From: Planctomycetota bacterium
Lineage (GTDB): Bacteria; Planctomycetota; PUPC01
Length of the DNA stretch: 19,088 nt
NCBI GenBank assembly: GCA_003559755.1
Contig: PWKM01000044.1
Coordinates: forward strand, 1-19,088
Direction of reading: 5' to 3'
Shown here piece after piece: positions 9,526 to 15,895 of this stretch; the stretch's first letter is position 1, and each line of letters opens with the position of its first letter. The translations under genes and the position numbers were made by a program. The notes beneath the pieces were generated by a model, which searched no databases, was not told where the DNA came from, and saw only the letters and a list, made by a program, of their open reading frames with translations.

Positions 9526-9547
9526 TTGCCCGATTGACTCGCGGGCA
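9521..9547. repeat. Overlapping inverted repeats at the ribBA -35 region
   Basis: GTCAAT (9521-9526) and ATTGAC (9533-9538) form a 6-bp inverted repeat around TGCCCG. That same TGCCCG (9527-9532) also pairs with CGGGCA (9542-9547). The first repeat overlaps the ribBA -35 hexamer, so it could be an operator; the evidence is symmetry only. Confidence 0.4.
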
Positions 9548-9608
9548 GAAAACAGGGCAGTTCCCGCCGCATTTGAACACCGGCGGGCTTGTGTTCGCTG
9601 CCTCTGAT

Positions 9609-9637
9609 TTGACTTTTGGCGGACGGCGAAGTAAGCT
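9609..9637 (+). promoter_or_regulatory. Predicted promoter of tRNA-Leu
   Basis: TTGACT (9609-9614), a 17-bp spacer and TAAGCT (9632-9637). The -35 is good and the -10 is weak. The start would fall about 4 nt before the mature tRNA 5' end. Confidence 0.5.
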
Positions 9638-9647
9638 GAAACCGAAA

Positions 9648-9732
9648 GCGAGGATGGCGGAATTGGCAGACGCGCGGGGTTTAGGACCCCGTGCCCTCGG
9701 GCGTGAGGGTTCGAGTCCCTCTCCTCGCACCA
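9648..9732 (+). tRNA. tRNA-Leu (anticodon UAG)
   Basis: An 85-nt class II tRNA. The acceptor stem GCGAGGA (9648-9654) pairs with TCCTCGC (9722-9728), then discriminator A and an encoded CCA (9730-9732). The anticodon stem CGGGG (9675-9679) pairs with CCCCG (9687-9691) around the loop TTTAGGA, giving anticodon TAG at 9682-9684, which reads CUN leucine codons. The long variable arm and the GGTTCGAGTCC T-arm fit tRNA-Leu, as does discriminator A. The gene sits alone between ribBA and the PTS operon. Confidence 0.97.
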
Positions 9733-9780
9733 TCCCCCCTCACCGAGCCCGCGACGAAATCAATCTCCTCATCCCAGAAA

Positions 9781-9806
9781 CCGGCTCCGCACGCCGGGCC
9801 AGTTTT
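9781..9806 (+). terminator. Possible terminator downstream of tRNA-Leu
   Basis: CCGGC (9781-9785) pairs with GCCGG (9793-9797) over a 7-nt loop, and TTTT (9803-9806) follows after a short spacer. The stem is short, so this is tentative. Confidence 0.35.
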
Positions 9807-9881
9807 CTTGATGCTATGCTTTTGGGGATTGACGGGAACGCGGGGGCGGGCACACTCCTTGGCCGGTGTGAGGCGGGGCCT

Positions 9882-11624
9882 CTATTCTTCGCCCTGGAGC
9901 ATGTCGGCTCGGCCGGCCCGCAGGATTTTTAGTGCGGCGGCGGCGTCCGATTCTTCGAGTACCGCGGCGGCGACCTCTCTGGCGTTCTCGATGCTCACCA
10001 TGCGGATGGCCCGTTTCAGTTCGGGCAGCACTTTCGGGCTGGTGCTGAACGCCCGCAGGCCCAATCCGAGCAGGAGGATGAGGAACGAGAGGTCCCCGGA
10101 CATCTGGCCGCACATGGCGACCGGGATTCCGGCGGCGTCGCCGGCGTCGATCGTATTTTTTATCAGTTTGATGACCGCCGGGTGGGCCGGCTGGAACAGG
10201 TACGAGACCACCGGGTTCGACCGATCGACGGCGAGGGTGTACTGGATGAGGTCGTTGGTCCCGATGGAGAAGAAATCGACTTCCTCGGCGAACGTATCGG
10301 CCTGGAGTGCGGCGCTGGGGACCTCGATCATCGCCCCGACCTCGACGTCGCCCTCGTGCTTGATCCCCTCGGAGCAGAGGTCGTCCCTCACCTCTTCGAT
10401 GATCGCTTTTGCCCTTCGTATCTCGGCCAGCGAGGTGATCATGGGCAGGAGGATGCGAATATAGCCGAAGATGGAGGCCCTCAGGATGGCCCGGAGCTGG
10501 GTCTTGAACATCGGCTCGCGCTCGAAGCACAGGCGGATGGAGCGGCACCCGAGGAACGGGTTTGGTTCGGAGCGGGTCTCGCGGCCGCCGCCGGCTGCCG
10601 CCTTGTCTGCACCGAGGTCGAGTGTACGGATAACCACCGGTCGGGGCCACATCGCCTCGGCGGCCGACTTGTACGCATCGAAGTGTTCTTCCTCGGTCGG
10701 CTCGCGCCCCTTCTCCAGGTAGAGGTATTCGGTCCGATACAGCCCGATCCCCTCGGCCCCGTTTTCGAGGGCAGTCTCGACCTCCTTGGGGAACTCGATG
10801 TTTGCGTAGAGCGCTGTGCGCCATCCGTCGATTGTCTCGGCGGGCAGCGGCGCCTGCTCGTGGAGGAGCCGCCGGTCCGACTCGACGATATCCTTCTCGA
10901 TCCGGACATATCGCGCGGCGGTCTCCTCGTCGGGATTGACCACCACCTCGCCGGCCCCGCCATCCACCACCAGCCGGTCGCCGGCCCGGACCTCGGCGGT
11001 GAGCCCGCGCAGGCCGACCACGGCGGGGATGCCCAGTGCGTTGGCGATGATGGCGGTGTGAGAAGTGGTGCCGCCCGCTTCCATTGCGATGCCGAGAACC
11101 TGCTCGCGGACGAATGAGACGGTCTGGGAGGGCATGAGGTCCTCGGCGACGACGATGGCCGGCTCTTTCATATCGCGGAGGTCGCCGGTGCTCCGGCCCA
11201 TGAGCACCCGGTGCAGGCGGCTCTGGATGTCGTATATGTCGGACACCCAGCGGGCGGTGCTTTTATCTTCGAACAGGAGTTTGACGTGCTCTCGGAGCAC
11301 TTCGTCGACTGCGGCCTCGGCGACCATATGCTCCTCGCGGATGCGCCGTTCGACGCTCTGGCGGAGCATCTTGTCGTCGAGGAGGCGGACGTGGCTGTCG
11401 AAGATGGCGAGATATTCCTCTCCCAGGCGGGGGACCAGTCGGGTCTGGTCGTCTCGGATGCCCTCGATGGCCTTGGCGACCGCGTCGTGGAACCGCTCGA
11501 TCTCATCCTCGACGAGGTCCGGGGGGATCGTGCGTCGGCCGACGATCATCCGTTCGCTCTCGATGATGTACACGTCGCCGACGGCCACCCCACCGGACAC
11601 GCCTATTCCCTTGAATCGTTCCAC
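9882..11624 (-). CDS. ptsI: PTS enzyme I (phosphoenolpyruvate-protein phosphotransferase)
   Basis: 580 aa, the normal EI length. It takes phosphate from phosphoenolpyruvate onto a histidine and passes it to HPr. The phospho-histidine is His189 in GGTTSHTAIIA; the active-site loop NPFLGCRSIR, the signature DFFSIGTNDLIQYTLAVDR (about 450-468) and the catalytic Cys505 in AMCGQMSGD are present. Family members usually have CGEMAGD, so Glu is replaced by Gln here. The GTG start at 11624 lies 3 nt after the HPr stop, which indicates translational coupling; the ribosome site is weak. It is the last gene of the hpf-ptsN-ptsH-ptsI operon. No EIIB or EIIC gene is in the window, so a regulatory phosphorelay is more likely than sugar uptake. 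There is no GAF domain, unlike PtsP. Confidence 0.95.
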   Translation of the reverse strand: MERFKGIGVSGGVAVGDVYIIESERMIVGRRTIPPDLVEDEIERFHDAVAKAIEGIRDDQTRLVPRLGEEYLAIFDSHVRLLDDKMLRQSVERRIREEHMVAEAAVDEVLREHVKLLFEDKSTARWVSDIYDIQSRLHRVLMGRSTGDLRDMKEPAIVVAEDLMPSQTVSFVREQVLGIAMEAGGTTSHTAIIANALGIPAVVGLRGLTAEVRAGDRLVVDGGAGEVVVNPDEETAARYVRIEKDIVESDRRLLHEQAPLPAETIDGWRTALYANIEFPKEVETALENGAEGIGLYRTEYLYLEKGREPTEEEHFDAYKSAAEAMWPRPVVIRTLDLGADKAAAGGGRETRSEPNPFLGCRSIRLCFEREPMFKTQLRAILRASIFGYIRILLPMITSLAEIRRAKAIIEEVRDDLCSEGIKHEGDVEVGAMIEVPSAALQADTFAEEVDFFSIGTNDLIQYTLAVDRSNPVVSYLFQPAHPAVIKLIKNTIDAGDAAGIPVAMCGQMSGDLSFLILLLGLGLRAFSTSPKVLPELKRAIRMVSIENAREVAAAVLEESDAAAALKILRAGRADMLQGEE

Positions 11625-11627
11625 GGG

Positions 11628-11897
11628 CTATCTCTTGTTCAACTGCTGGTCGAGCAGGGCCGAGAGGGTGTTGACGGCATCTCGTGCGTCCGGGCCCCGC
11701 CCTTCGAGGGTGAGCGGCCCCTTTTTGCCGGCGAGCAGGGTCAGTTCGAGCATGCTTTTCGCATCCGCAGTATGTCCGTCCCGGGTGAGGGTGAGGTCCG
11801 ACTTGAACTCCAGGGCGCGCTCGTTCAACACTTGCATCGGGCGCAGATGCAAGCTTTCGTCCTTTTCCACAGGGATTTGAGCTTTATGTCGGCTCAT
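11628..11897 (-). CDS. ptsH: HPr phosphocarrier protein
   Basis: 89 aa, the usual HPr length. ATG 11897 overlaps the EIIA stop as ATGA (11894-11897), so the two are translationally coupled; a longer in-frame reading would overlap the EIIA gene and is not used. It carries phosphate from EI to EIIA. The active site reads SLHLRPMQVL with phospho-His17, where most HPr proteins have LHARPA; the Ala-to-Leu change next to the histidine is unusual. The regulatory serine region is DAKSMLELTLLAG with Ser48, which in Firmicutes-type HPr is phosphorylated by HPr kinase. No HPr kinase gene is seen here. The C-terminal helix DARDAVNTLSALLDQQL matches the family. Confidence 0.92.
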   Translation of the reverse strand: MSRHKAQIPVEKDESLHLRPMQVLNERALEFKSDLTLTRDGHTADAKSMLELTLLAGKKGPLTLEGRGPDARDAVNTLSALLDQQLNKR

Positions 11898-12376
11898 CCC
11901 ACGGCGTCTTCCAATTCTCTGTCCACTTCGGCAAACAGGTCGACAATATCCCGCCGCTCGGAGCAGGTGAGCAGCCGCCTGAGCCAGGTCTGCCGTTTGA
12001 TGAGCGTGCTGATCTGTGCGATGGCCTCGAGGTGCGGCCCGATGACGCCATCCGGCCACAGAATGAGAAAGACCGACTTGACCGGCCGCCCGTCCAGGGC
12101 GTCGAACTCGAGCCCTTCCGAACTATGGGCGTAGGCGCCGATCAGCCGCTGGACCGCCTTGTGTTTGGCGTGCGGTATCGCCACGCCATGCCCGATGGCG
12201 GTGCTGCCGATCTCTTCTCGTTCCATGAGGGCATCGACGACCGACTCGACCGCCCCGGGCTCGAGGCAGCCGGCGTCGACGAAATGCTGGACCATCTCGG
12301 CGAGTGCTTCTCGTTTGCTCGCGGGCCGTAACTCGCGAATGATCGCCTCTTCGAGGATGAAATCCCCGAGTCGCAT
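11894..12376 (-). CDS. ptsN: PTS EIIA domain protein, PtsN/fructose type
   Basis: 160 aa, a stand-alone EIIA of the nitrogen/fructose (PtsN) type. The active-site segment STAIGHGVAIPHAKH carries the expected phospho-His69, and GPHLEAIAQISTLI matches the second conserved block with its histidine. ATG 12376 is preceded by a strong GGAGGTG (12383-12389). It lies 18 nt downstream of hpf and overlaps ptsH by 4 nt. PtsN-type EIIA proteins usually act as signalling proteins (potassium transport, kinases, stress) and not as sugar-transport components. The adjacency to hpf recalls the proteobacterial rpoN-hpf-ptsN locus, though rpoN and rapZ are not present here. The symbol is by similarity of type; the target is unknown. 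Confidence 0.9.
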   Translation of the reverse strand: MRLGDFILEEAIIRELRPASKREALAEMVQHFVDAGCLEPGAVESVVDALMEREEIGSTAIGHGVAIPHAKHKAVQRLIGAYAHSSEGLEFDALDGRPVKSVFLILWPDGVIGPHLEAIAQISTLIKRQTWLRRLLTCSERRDIVDLFAEVDRELEDAVG

Positions 12377-12394
12377 CTATGGCACCTCCATTGC

Positions 12395-12739
12395 TTACGT
12401 GGATTCGGCCTCGTCGGCCGTGGGCTCCTCCGGGGCCTCCCGGCCGGCGCGCCGGCGGTGAAGCTTGCCCTTGTACCGCTTGATCTGCCGCGCCATATTC
12501 TCCGACGCGAACTCCAGCGATTGGTGTACGGTCTCGCCCCGCTCGTTCGCCACCAGCGTTCTGCCGCCGCTCACCATACATATGATCTCGGACTTGACCG
12601 CGTTGCCCTCGCGTTCGAAGGTCACCTGTATGTCGTTGACGCCGTTGAAGAACTTGCCCAGCTTTCGGGCTTCCTCTTCCGCATGAAGTTTATCCTCGTC
12701 CGCCAGATCCATGTGCCGCCCGACAATGTTGACCACCAT
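12395..12739 (-). CDS. hpf: Ribosome hibernation-promoting factor, short form
   Basis: 114 aa. The HPF/YfiA domain (about 1-95) is clear: MVVNIVGRHMDL, a helix with AEEEARKLGKFF, IQVTFEREGNAVKSEIICMV, and QSLEFASENMARQIKRYKGKLHRRR. These proteins bind the 30S decoding centre and silence ribosomes in stationary phase or starvation. It lacks the C-terminal dimerisation domain of long HPF, and has only an acidic tail of about 20 residues. ATG 12739 follows a strong AAGGAGGA (12745-12752). It is the first gene of the operon with EIIA, HPr and EI and has a good promoter 50 nt upstream, so ribosome hibernation and the phosphorelay are expressed together. Confidence 0.94.
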   Translation of the reverse strand: MVVNIVGRHMDLADEDKLHAEEEARKLGKFFNGVNDIQVTFEREGNAVKSEIICMVSGGRTLVANERGETVHQSLEFASENMARQIKRYKGKLHRRRAGREAPEEPTADEAEST

Positions 12740-12796
12740 GGCTGTCCTCCTTGAGGGTCGATCTTCGTTCCCATGGACACATCTCCGTCAAATGCC

Positions 12797-12825
12797 AGTA
12801 TAACCGCCCGACCCGCAGGGTTCAA
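12797..12825 (-). promoter_or_regulatory. Predicted sigma-70-type promoter of the hpf-PTS operon
   Basis: Minus strand TTGAAC (12825-12820), a 17-bp spacer, TATACT (12802-12797). The start near 12790 gives a leader of about 51 nt carrying the hpf ribosome-binding site. Confidence 0.78.
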
Positions 12826-12863
12826 CTGCCCACCCCGGCGATAGCAGACGGCTTGCGCACCGC

Positions 12864-12892
12864 TTGAGTCACGGCCCCGACTGTGGTATAAG
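12864..12892 (+). promoter_or_regulatory. Predicted sigma-70-type promoter of the amidohydrolase-like gene
   Basis: TTGAGT (12864-12869), a 17-bp spacer, TATAAG (12887-12892). It is divergent from the hpf promoter, with 38 bp between the two -35 boxes. The start near 12899 gives a leader of about 102 nt. Confidence 0.75.
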
Positions 12893-12905
12893 GGCCTTGG
12901 GCGGA

Positions 12906-12963
12906 GCGGCATACCGGCGTCTGCGCCGGGTCGAGCCAATGCCGCCCCGGCCGAAGCGGGCCG
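12906..12963 (+). promoter_or_regulatory. Structured 5' leader (nested hairpins)
   Basis: Near the predicted 5' end, GCGGCAT (12906-12912) pairs with ATGCCGC (12939-12945). It encloses a perfect stem CCGGCG/CGCCGG (12914-12919 with 12924-12929) capped by TCTG. A second hairpin, CGGCC/GGCCG (12948-12952 with 12959-12963), follows at once. No T-run follows, so it is not a standard terminator. It matches no riboswitch family I recognise. Confidence 0.5.
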
Positions 12964-13000
12964 TCTTACCGGTTTCTCGTGATCTGCCGAGGGGACCGCG

Positions 13001-13804
13001 ATGATCATCGACGTGAACACCCATCTGTTTACCGGTCGGGGGTACGAGCATCGGCTGGCCAAGGCCGCCCGGGAGGCGGGCATCGACCGGATGGTGCTGA
13101 TGGGCGGGCCGGCTCAGTACGACTACGCCTCGAACGACGAGGTGCTGGCGGCGGCGGACCGCCATCCCGACCTGTTCGTCCCGTTCGCCTATTTCCGGTT
13201 GGGCCGGGATTATCCCGGTATGGTCGGGCAGTTCCACGATCGCGGGTTCCACGGGATCCAGTTCGCGGTCCCCGAAAGCGACTACGACGACCGCGAGTAC
13301 TACCTGGTCTATGCCCGGGCGGGCCAGTTGGGGATGCCCTGTATCTTCCAGCTCGGCCTGCTGCCGAACTCCGGCCGCGACCACCTGTACAACGTATGCT
13401 GCCGCCGGATGCGGCCCATCGGGCTGGACACCATCGCCCGGGCGTTCCCCGAGCTGACCCTCATCGGGACCCGGCTGGGGAACCCGTGGTACGAGGAGGC
13501 GTGCGAGGTCGCCCGGTGCAACGACAACGTCTATCTCGACCTGTCGGGCACCACCCTGCGGAAAAAGGAGCCGGAGTTCTTCCGGCAGATGCTGTGGTGG
13601 AACGACAAGGACTACAGCTACGGGGGAGTGCGGACGGTGATGGGGCCCTGGCAGAAAATCCTGTTCGGGACCGACGTCCACTATCGATACCTGGGCGTGA
13701 TGCGCGACCTGTACGAGACACTGTTTGCCCGGCTCGACCTCGACCGAGAGACTCGGCTGGCGGTGATGGAAGGAAACGCCGTCCGGGCACTGCGGCTGGA
13801 TTGA
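13001..13804 (+). CDS. Amidohydrolase-2 family protein with degenerate metal site
   Basis: 267 aa. ATG 13001 follows GAGGGG (12989-12994) at good spacing. The overall pattern is that of an amidohydrolase-2 (PF04909-like) TIM barrel: MIIDVNTHLF at the start, GFHGIQFAVPESDYDD, GQLGMPCIFQLG, FPELTLIGTRLGNPW, NVYLDLSG and ILFGTDVHY (Asp225). Family enzymes usually show HxH, a His after strand 5 (PvliHxG), a His after strand 6 (HlG) and GTD. Here the first His is Asn6, the strand-5 position is Gln117 and the strand-6 position is Arg158, while His8 and Asp225 remain. A canonical metal-dependent hydrolase is therefore doubtful; it may bind without catalysis or use another chemistry. It is divergent from hpf and convergent with the PilZ gene 30 bp away. 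Confidence 0.8.
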   Translation: MIIDVNTHLFTGRGYEHRLAKAAREAGIDRMVLMGGPAQYDYASNDEVLAAADRHPDLFVPFAYFRLGRDYPGMVGQFHDRGFHGIQFAVPESDYDDREYYLVYARAGQLGMPCIFQLGLLPNSGRDHLYNVCCRRMRPIGLDTIARAFPELTLIGTRLGNPWYEEACEVARCNDNVYLDLSGTTLRKKEPEFFRQMLWWNDKDYSYGGVRTVMGPWQKILFGTDVHYRYLGVMRDLYETLFARLDLDRETRLAVMEGNAVRALRLD

Positions 13805-13834
13805 CCTGAAGGCGGCCCGTAAAACCTGGCCCGG

Positions 13835-14242
13835 TCAGTCGTGATCCCCGGAAGCGTCCACTCCCAAGTCCTTGAGCTTGCCGTTGATGTAGCTCAGCAT
13901 TGCCTTTTGCGACTCGGCCTCCGCCCAGCCGATCCACCAGAACTCGACGCCAACGTCGTGCTGGTCGTCGGACTCCGGCTGCTGCTCGCACCACACCACC
14001 CTGGCGAGCGCGACCACCGGCGAGGGCAGCCCTTCCAGCGCCATCCTGAGCGCGACCATTGATCCGGGCGTCAACATCCGCTCGGACCGGAAACACATCC
14101 CCCCGCCGCTGATGTTCACCGCCCGGGCGCCTTCTTCCTCCGGCCGGCCGGCCGCGTCGTCCACCACCCGGAAGCTGACCTCGCACGACTCCTTGACGCG
14201 GGGGTACTCGCGCCGCCTCTGTTCTTTCTCGCTTTCGGACAT
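13835..14242 (-). CDS. PilZ domain protein (predicted c-di-GMP receptor)
   Basis: 135 aa. Two adjacent ATG codons exist (14245, 14242); the GGGAGA at 14248-14253 gives 5-nt spacing to 14242, which is chosen. A far longer in-frame reading would run into murD and is rejected. The two c-di-GMP-binding motifs of PilZ are present: RxxxR in RREYPRV (Arg11, Arg15) and NxSxxG in NISGGGM (Asn43, Ser45, Gly48). A conserved-looking core follows (MLTPGSMVALRMAL, ARVVWCEQQ, DVGVEFWWIG). No other domain, signal peptide or membrane helix is seen, so it should be a soluble single-domain effector. It lies 97 nt after murD on the same strand, and a promoter in that gap is possible. The target process cannot be told. 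Confidence 0.88.
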   Translation of the reverse strand: MSESEKEQRRREYPRVKESCEVSFRVVDDAAGRPEEEGARAVNISGGGMCFRSERMLTPGSMVALRMALEGLPSPVVALARVVWCEQQPESDDQHDVGVEFWWIGWAEAESQKAMLSYINGKLKDLGVDASGDHD

Positions 14243-14247
14243 CATCT

Positions 14248-14253
14248 TCTCCC
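14248..14253 (-). promoter_or_regulatory. Ribosome-binding site that decides the PilZ gene start
   Basis: GGGAGA lies 2 nt from ATG 14245 and 5 nt from ATG 14242, so the second ATG is the better start. Confidence 0.6.
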
Positions 14254-14297
14254 ATCGCTGAACTTGCTCGTCGACATTTCCGAGCAATCTATGGGCT

Positions 14298-14324
14298 ATT
14301 CTACCGGACAGGGCGAGCGAACAA
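14298..14324 (-). promoter_or_regulatory. Possible promoter of the PilZ gene
   Basis: A good -10, TAGAAT (14303-14298), has a poor -35, TTGTTC (14324-14319), at only 15 bp. It lies in the murD-PilZ gap and would allow separate expression. Confidence 0.35.
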
Positions 14325-14339
14325 AAGCATGATTCCCGC

Positions 14340-15728
14340 TCAGCCCGGCCCCACGTCCGCGGGGCGCAGCGTGGTGACCGTCTCGATGAACCGGGCTCCG
14401 CGCTGCTCGAAGTTCTTGAACTGATCGTAGCTGGTGCAGGCCGGCGAGAGCAGGACGACGTCGCCCGGCCGGGCGAGGCGGGCGGCGGCATGTACGGCAT
14501 CGATAAAATGCGGCACCCGCTCCGTTCGGACCGACGGCTGCCGCTCCCCGATCAGCGTCTCCAGCGGCCCGGCCATCTCGCCGGTGAGTACGACCGCCCG
14601 GCAGCGGCTGGTCTCGTCGGCCAGTTCCGCGTAGCTGACGCCCTTGTCGCGGCCGCCCAGGATAAGCGAGATGGGCCGGTCGAAAGCCCGGAGCGCGGCG
14701 AGTGCGGCGGTGGGCGTGGTCGCCTTCGAGTCGTTGTAGAACCGCACTCCCGCGATCTCGCGGACGAACTGGAGCCGGTGTTCGGCTCCTTCGAACGCGG
14801 CGAGGGCGGCGCCGGCCCGGTCGAGGTCCGCACCGACCACTGCGCAGGCAGCGAGTGCGGCGGCGGCGTTGGCCACGTTGTGCTCGCCCGGCAGGACCAT
14901 CCCGGCGGTATCGAGCACCGGGCGCTCCGCCCGCCCGCTCTTCCAGACGAGCTCATTGCCTCGGCGCGACAGGCCCTCGGTCGGCCGTTCCGATGCGCTG
15001 TAGAACACCACGCGCCCGGGGGCGTCCGCCGCCCAGCCCCTCACGATCGGGTCGTCGTGGTTCAGGACCGCGACCGCGCGGGGGTCGGAACCGGCGATGA
15101 TCTGTTTCTTTGCGGCGACGTAGTCGGCCATCGAGCCGTGCCAGTCGATGTGGTTCTCCGACACGTTCAGCACCACGGCCACGCCGGGCGCCAGCCCCGT
15201 CGGCCCCAGCCGATACAGTTGGGCGCTGGACAGCTCGAGGACCGCCAGGTCGTCTCCGGACATACAGTCGAGCTCGCCGAGCAGCGAGCCGCCGATGTTC
15301 CCGCCCACCCATACCGTGCGCCCGGTCCCCGCCTCCAGCGCCCGGCCGAGCATCGACACGGTGGTGGTCTTCCCCACGCTGCCGGTGACGCCGATGGTCC
15401 GGGCCGGGCATCTCTCGAAGAACAGGTTGATCTCGGTGGTGACGGGTACACCTGCGTCGCGGGCGAGCCGGAGATAGTCGGACCGTGGGGGCACCGCCGG
15501 GTTCACGACGACGAGGTCCGCCTCGGTGAAATCCTCTTCCCGGTGGCCGCCCAGATGATAGGCGACATCGGGGCCGACCGCCGCCATCGGCCCGGCGAGG
15601 TTCTCCGGCGAGTCGAGGTCGGTGACGACCACCCGCGCCCCCTCGGCGACCAGAAACCGGGCCACCCCCACGCCCCCGCCGAACCGGCCGAGCCCCATCA
15701 CCGTCACCCGTTTCCCTGCGATGTCCAT
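14340..15728 (-). CDS. murD: UDP-N-acetylmuramoylalanine--D-glutamate ligase
   Basis: 462 aa, normal for MurD. It adds D-glutamate to UDP-MurNAc-L-Ala in the cytoplasmic steps of peptidoglycan synthesis. The N-terminal Rossmann segment is VTVMGLGRFGGGVGVARFL. The ATP loop reads GVTGSVGKTT (113-122), where most Mur ligases have TNGK, so Asn is replaced by Val. SENHIDWHGSMADYVAAKKQI, NDSKATTPTAAL (332-343), LGGRDKGVSY and LLSPACTSYDQFKNFEQRG (about 427-444) are diagnostic of MurD. ATG 15728 gives the conserved start; an in-frame GTG at 15779 would add 17 unmatched residues and lies upstream of the promoter. There is no ribosome-binding site, and the promoter -10 ends 6 nt before ATG, implying a leaderless mRNA. 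The gene is outside any visible mur/dcw cluster. Confidence 0.95.
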   Translation of the reverse strand: MDIAGKRVTVMGLGRFGGGVGVARFLVAEGARVVVTDLDSPENLAGPMAAVGPDVAYHLGGHREEDFTEADLVVVNPAVPPRSDYLRLARDAGVPVTTEINLFFERCPARTIGVTGSVGKTTTVSMLGRALEAGTGRTVWVGGNIGGSLLGELDCMSGDDLAVLELSSAQLYRLGPTGLAPGVAVVLNVSENHIDWHGSMADYVAAKKQIIAGSDPRAVAVLNHDDPIVRGWAADAPGRVVFYSASERPTEGLSRRGNELVWKSGRAERPVLDTAGMVLPGEHNVANAAAALAACAVVGADLDRAGAALAAFEGAEHRLQFVREIAGVRFYNDSKATTPTAALAALRAFDRPISLILGGRDKGVSYAELADETSRCRAVVLTGEMAGPLETLIGERQPSVRTERVPHFIDAVHAAARLARPGDVVLLSPACTSYDQFKNFEQRGARFIETVTTLRPADVGPG

Positions 15729-15734
15729 GGCACA

Positions 15735-15763
15735 ACTGTAACATCGCGGCCCGCGACGGTCAA
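15735..15763 (-). promoter_or_regulatory. Predicted murD promoter, giving a leaderless transcript
   Basis: Minus strand TTGACC (15763-15758), a 17-bp spacer, TACAGT (15740-15735). Only six bases separate the -10 from the A of ATG 15728, so transcription should begin at or next to the start codon. Confidence 0.62.
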
Positions 15764-15793
15764 TCGGAACCAGGAGCACGGCGGACGAACCGC

Positions 15794-15822
15794 TTGTGGC
15801 GGGCGTGGCCGGGTGATACCAT
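15794..15822 (+). promoter_or_regulatory. Possible promoter of the universal stress protein gene
   Basis: TTGTGG (15794-15799), a 17-bp spacer, TACCAT (15817-15822). Both boxes are weak; placement and spacing are the main support. Confidence 0.38.
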
Positions 15823-15895
15823 ACGCCGGCCGTGCCGGCACAAATGCACGCCAGCGTGTGTGCGAGTGAGACCGTCCCGGAAGCGAGGGAGGCCG

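Noticed and set aside
9467..9647. FMN (RFN) riboswitch upstream of ribBA
   Set aside because: None of the conserved RFN sequence blocks is present, and the predicted leader is only about 25 nt.
9467..9733. N-terminal extension of ribBA
   Set aside because: It runs through the tRNA-Leu gene in antisense and through the ribBA promoter; the conserved RibB start and a ribosome site support 9466.
9851..9882. Terminator for the hpf-PTS operon after ptsI
   Set aside because: Two adjacent short hairpins (CACAC/GTGTG and GAGGC/GCCTC) exist, but no T-run follows on the minus strand and the second overlaps the stop codon.
14243..14500. Extended PilZ protein starting inside murD
   Set aside because: The added residues overlap the conserved end of MurD on the same strand and have no ribosome site.
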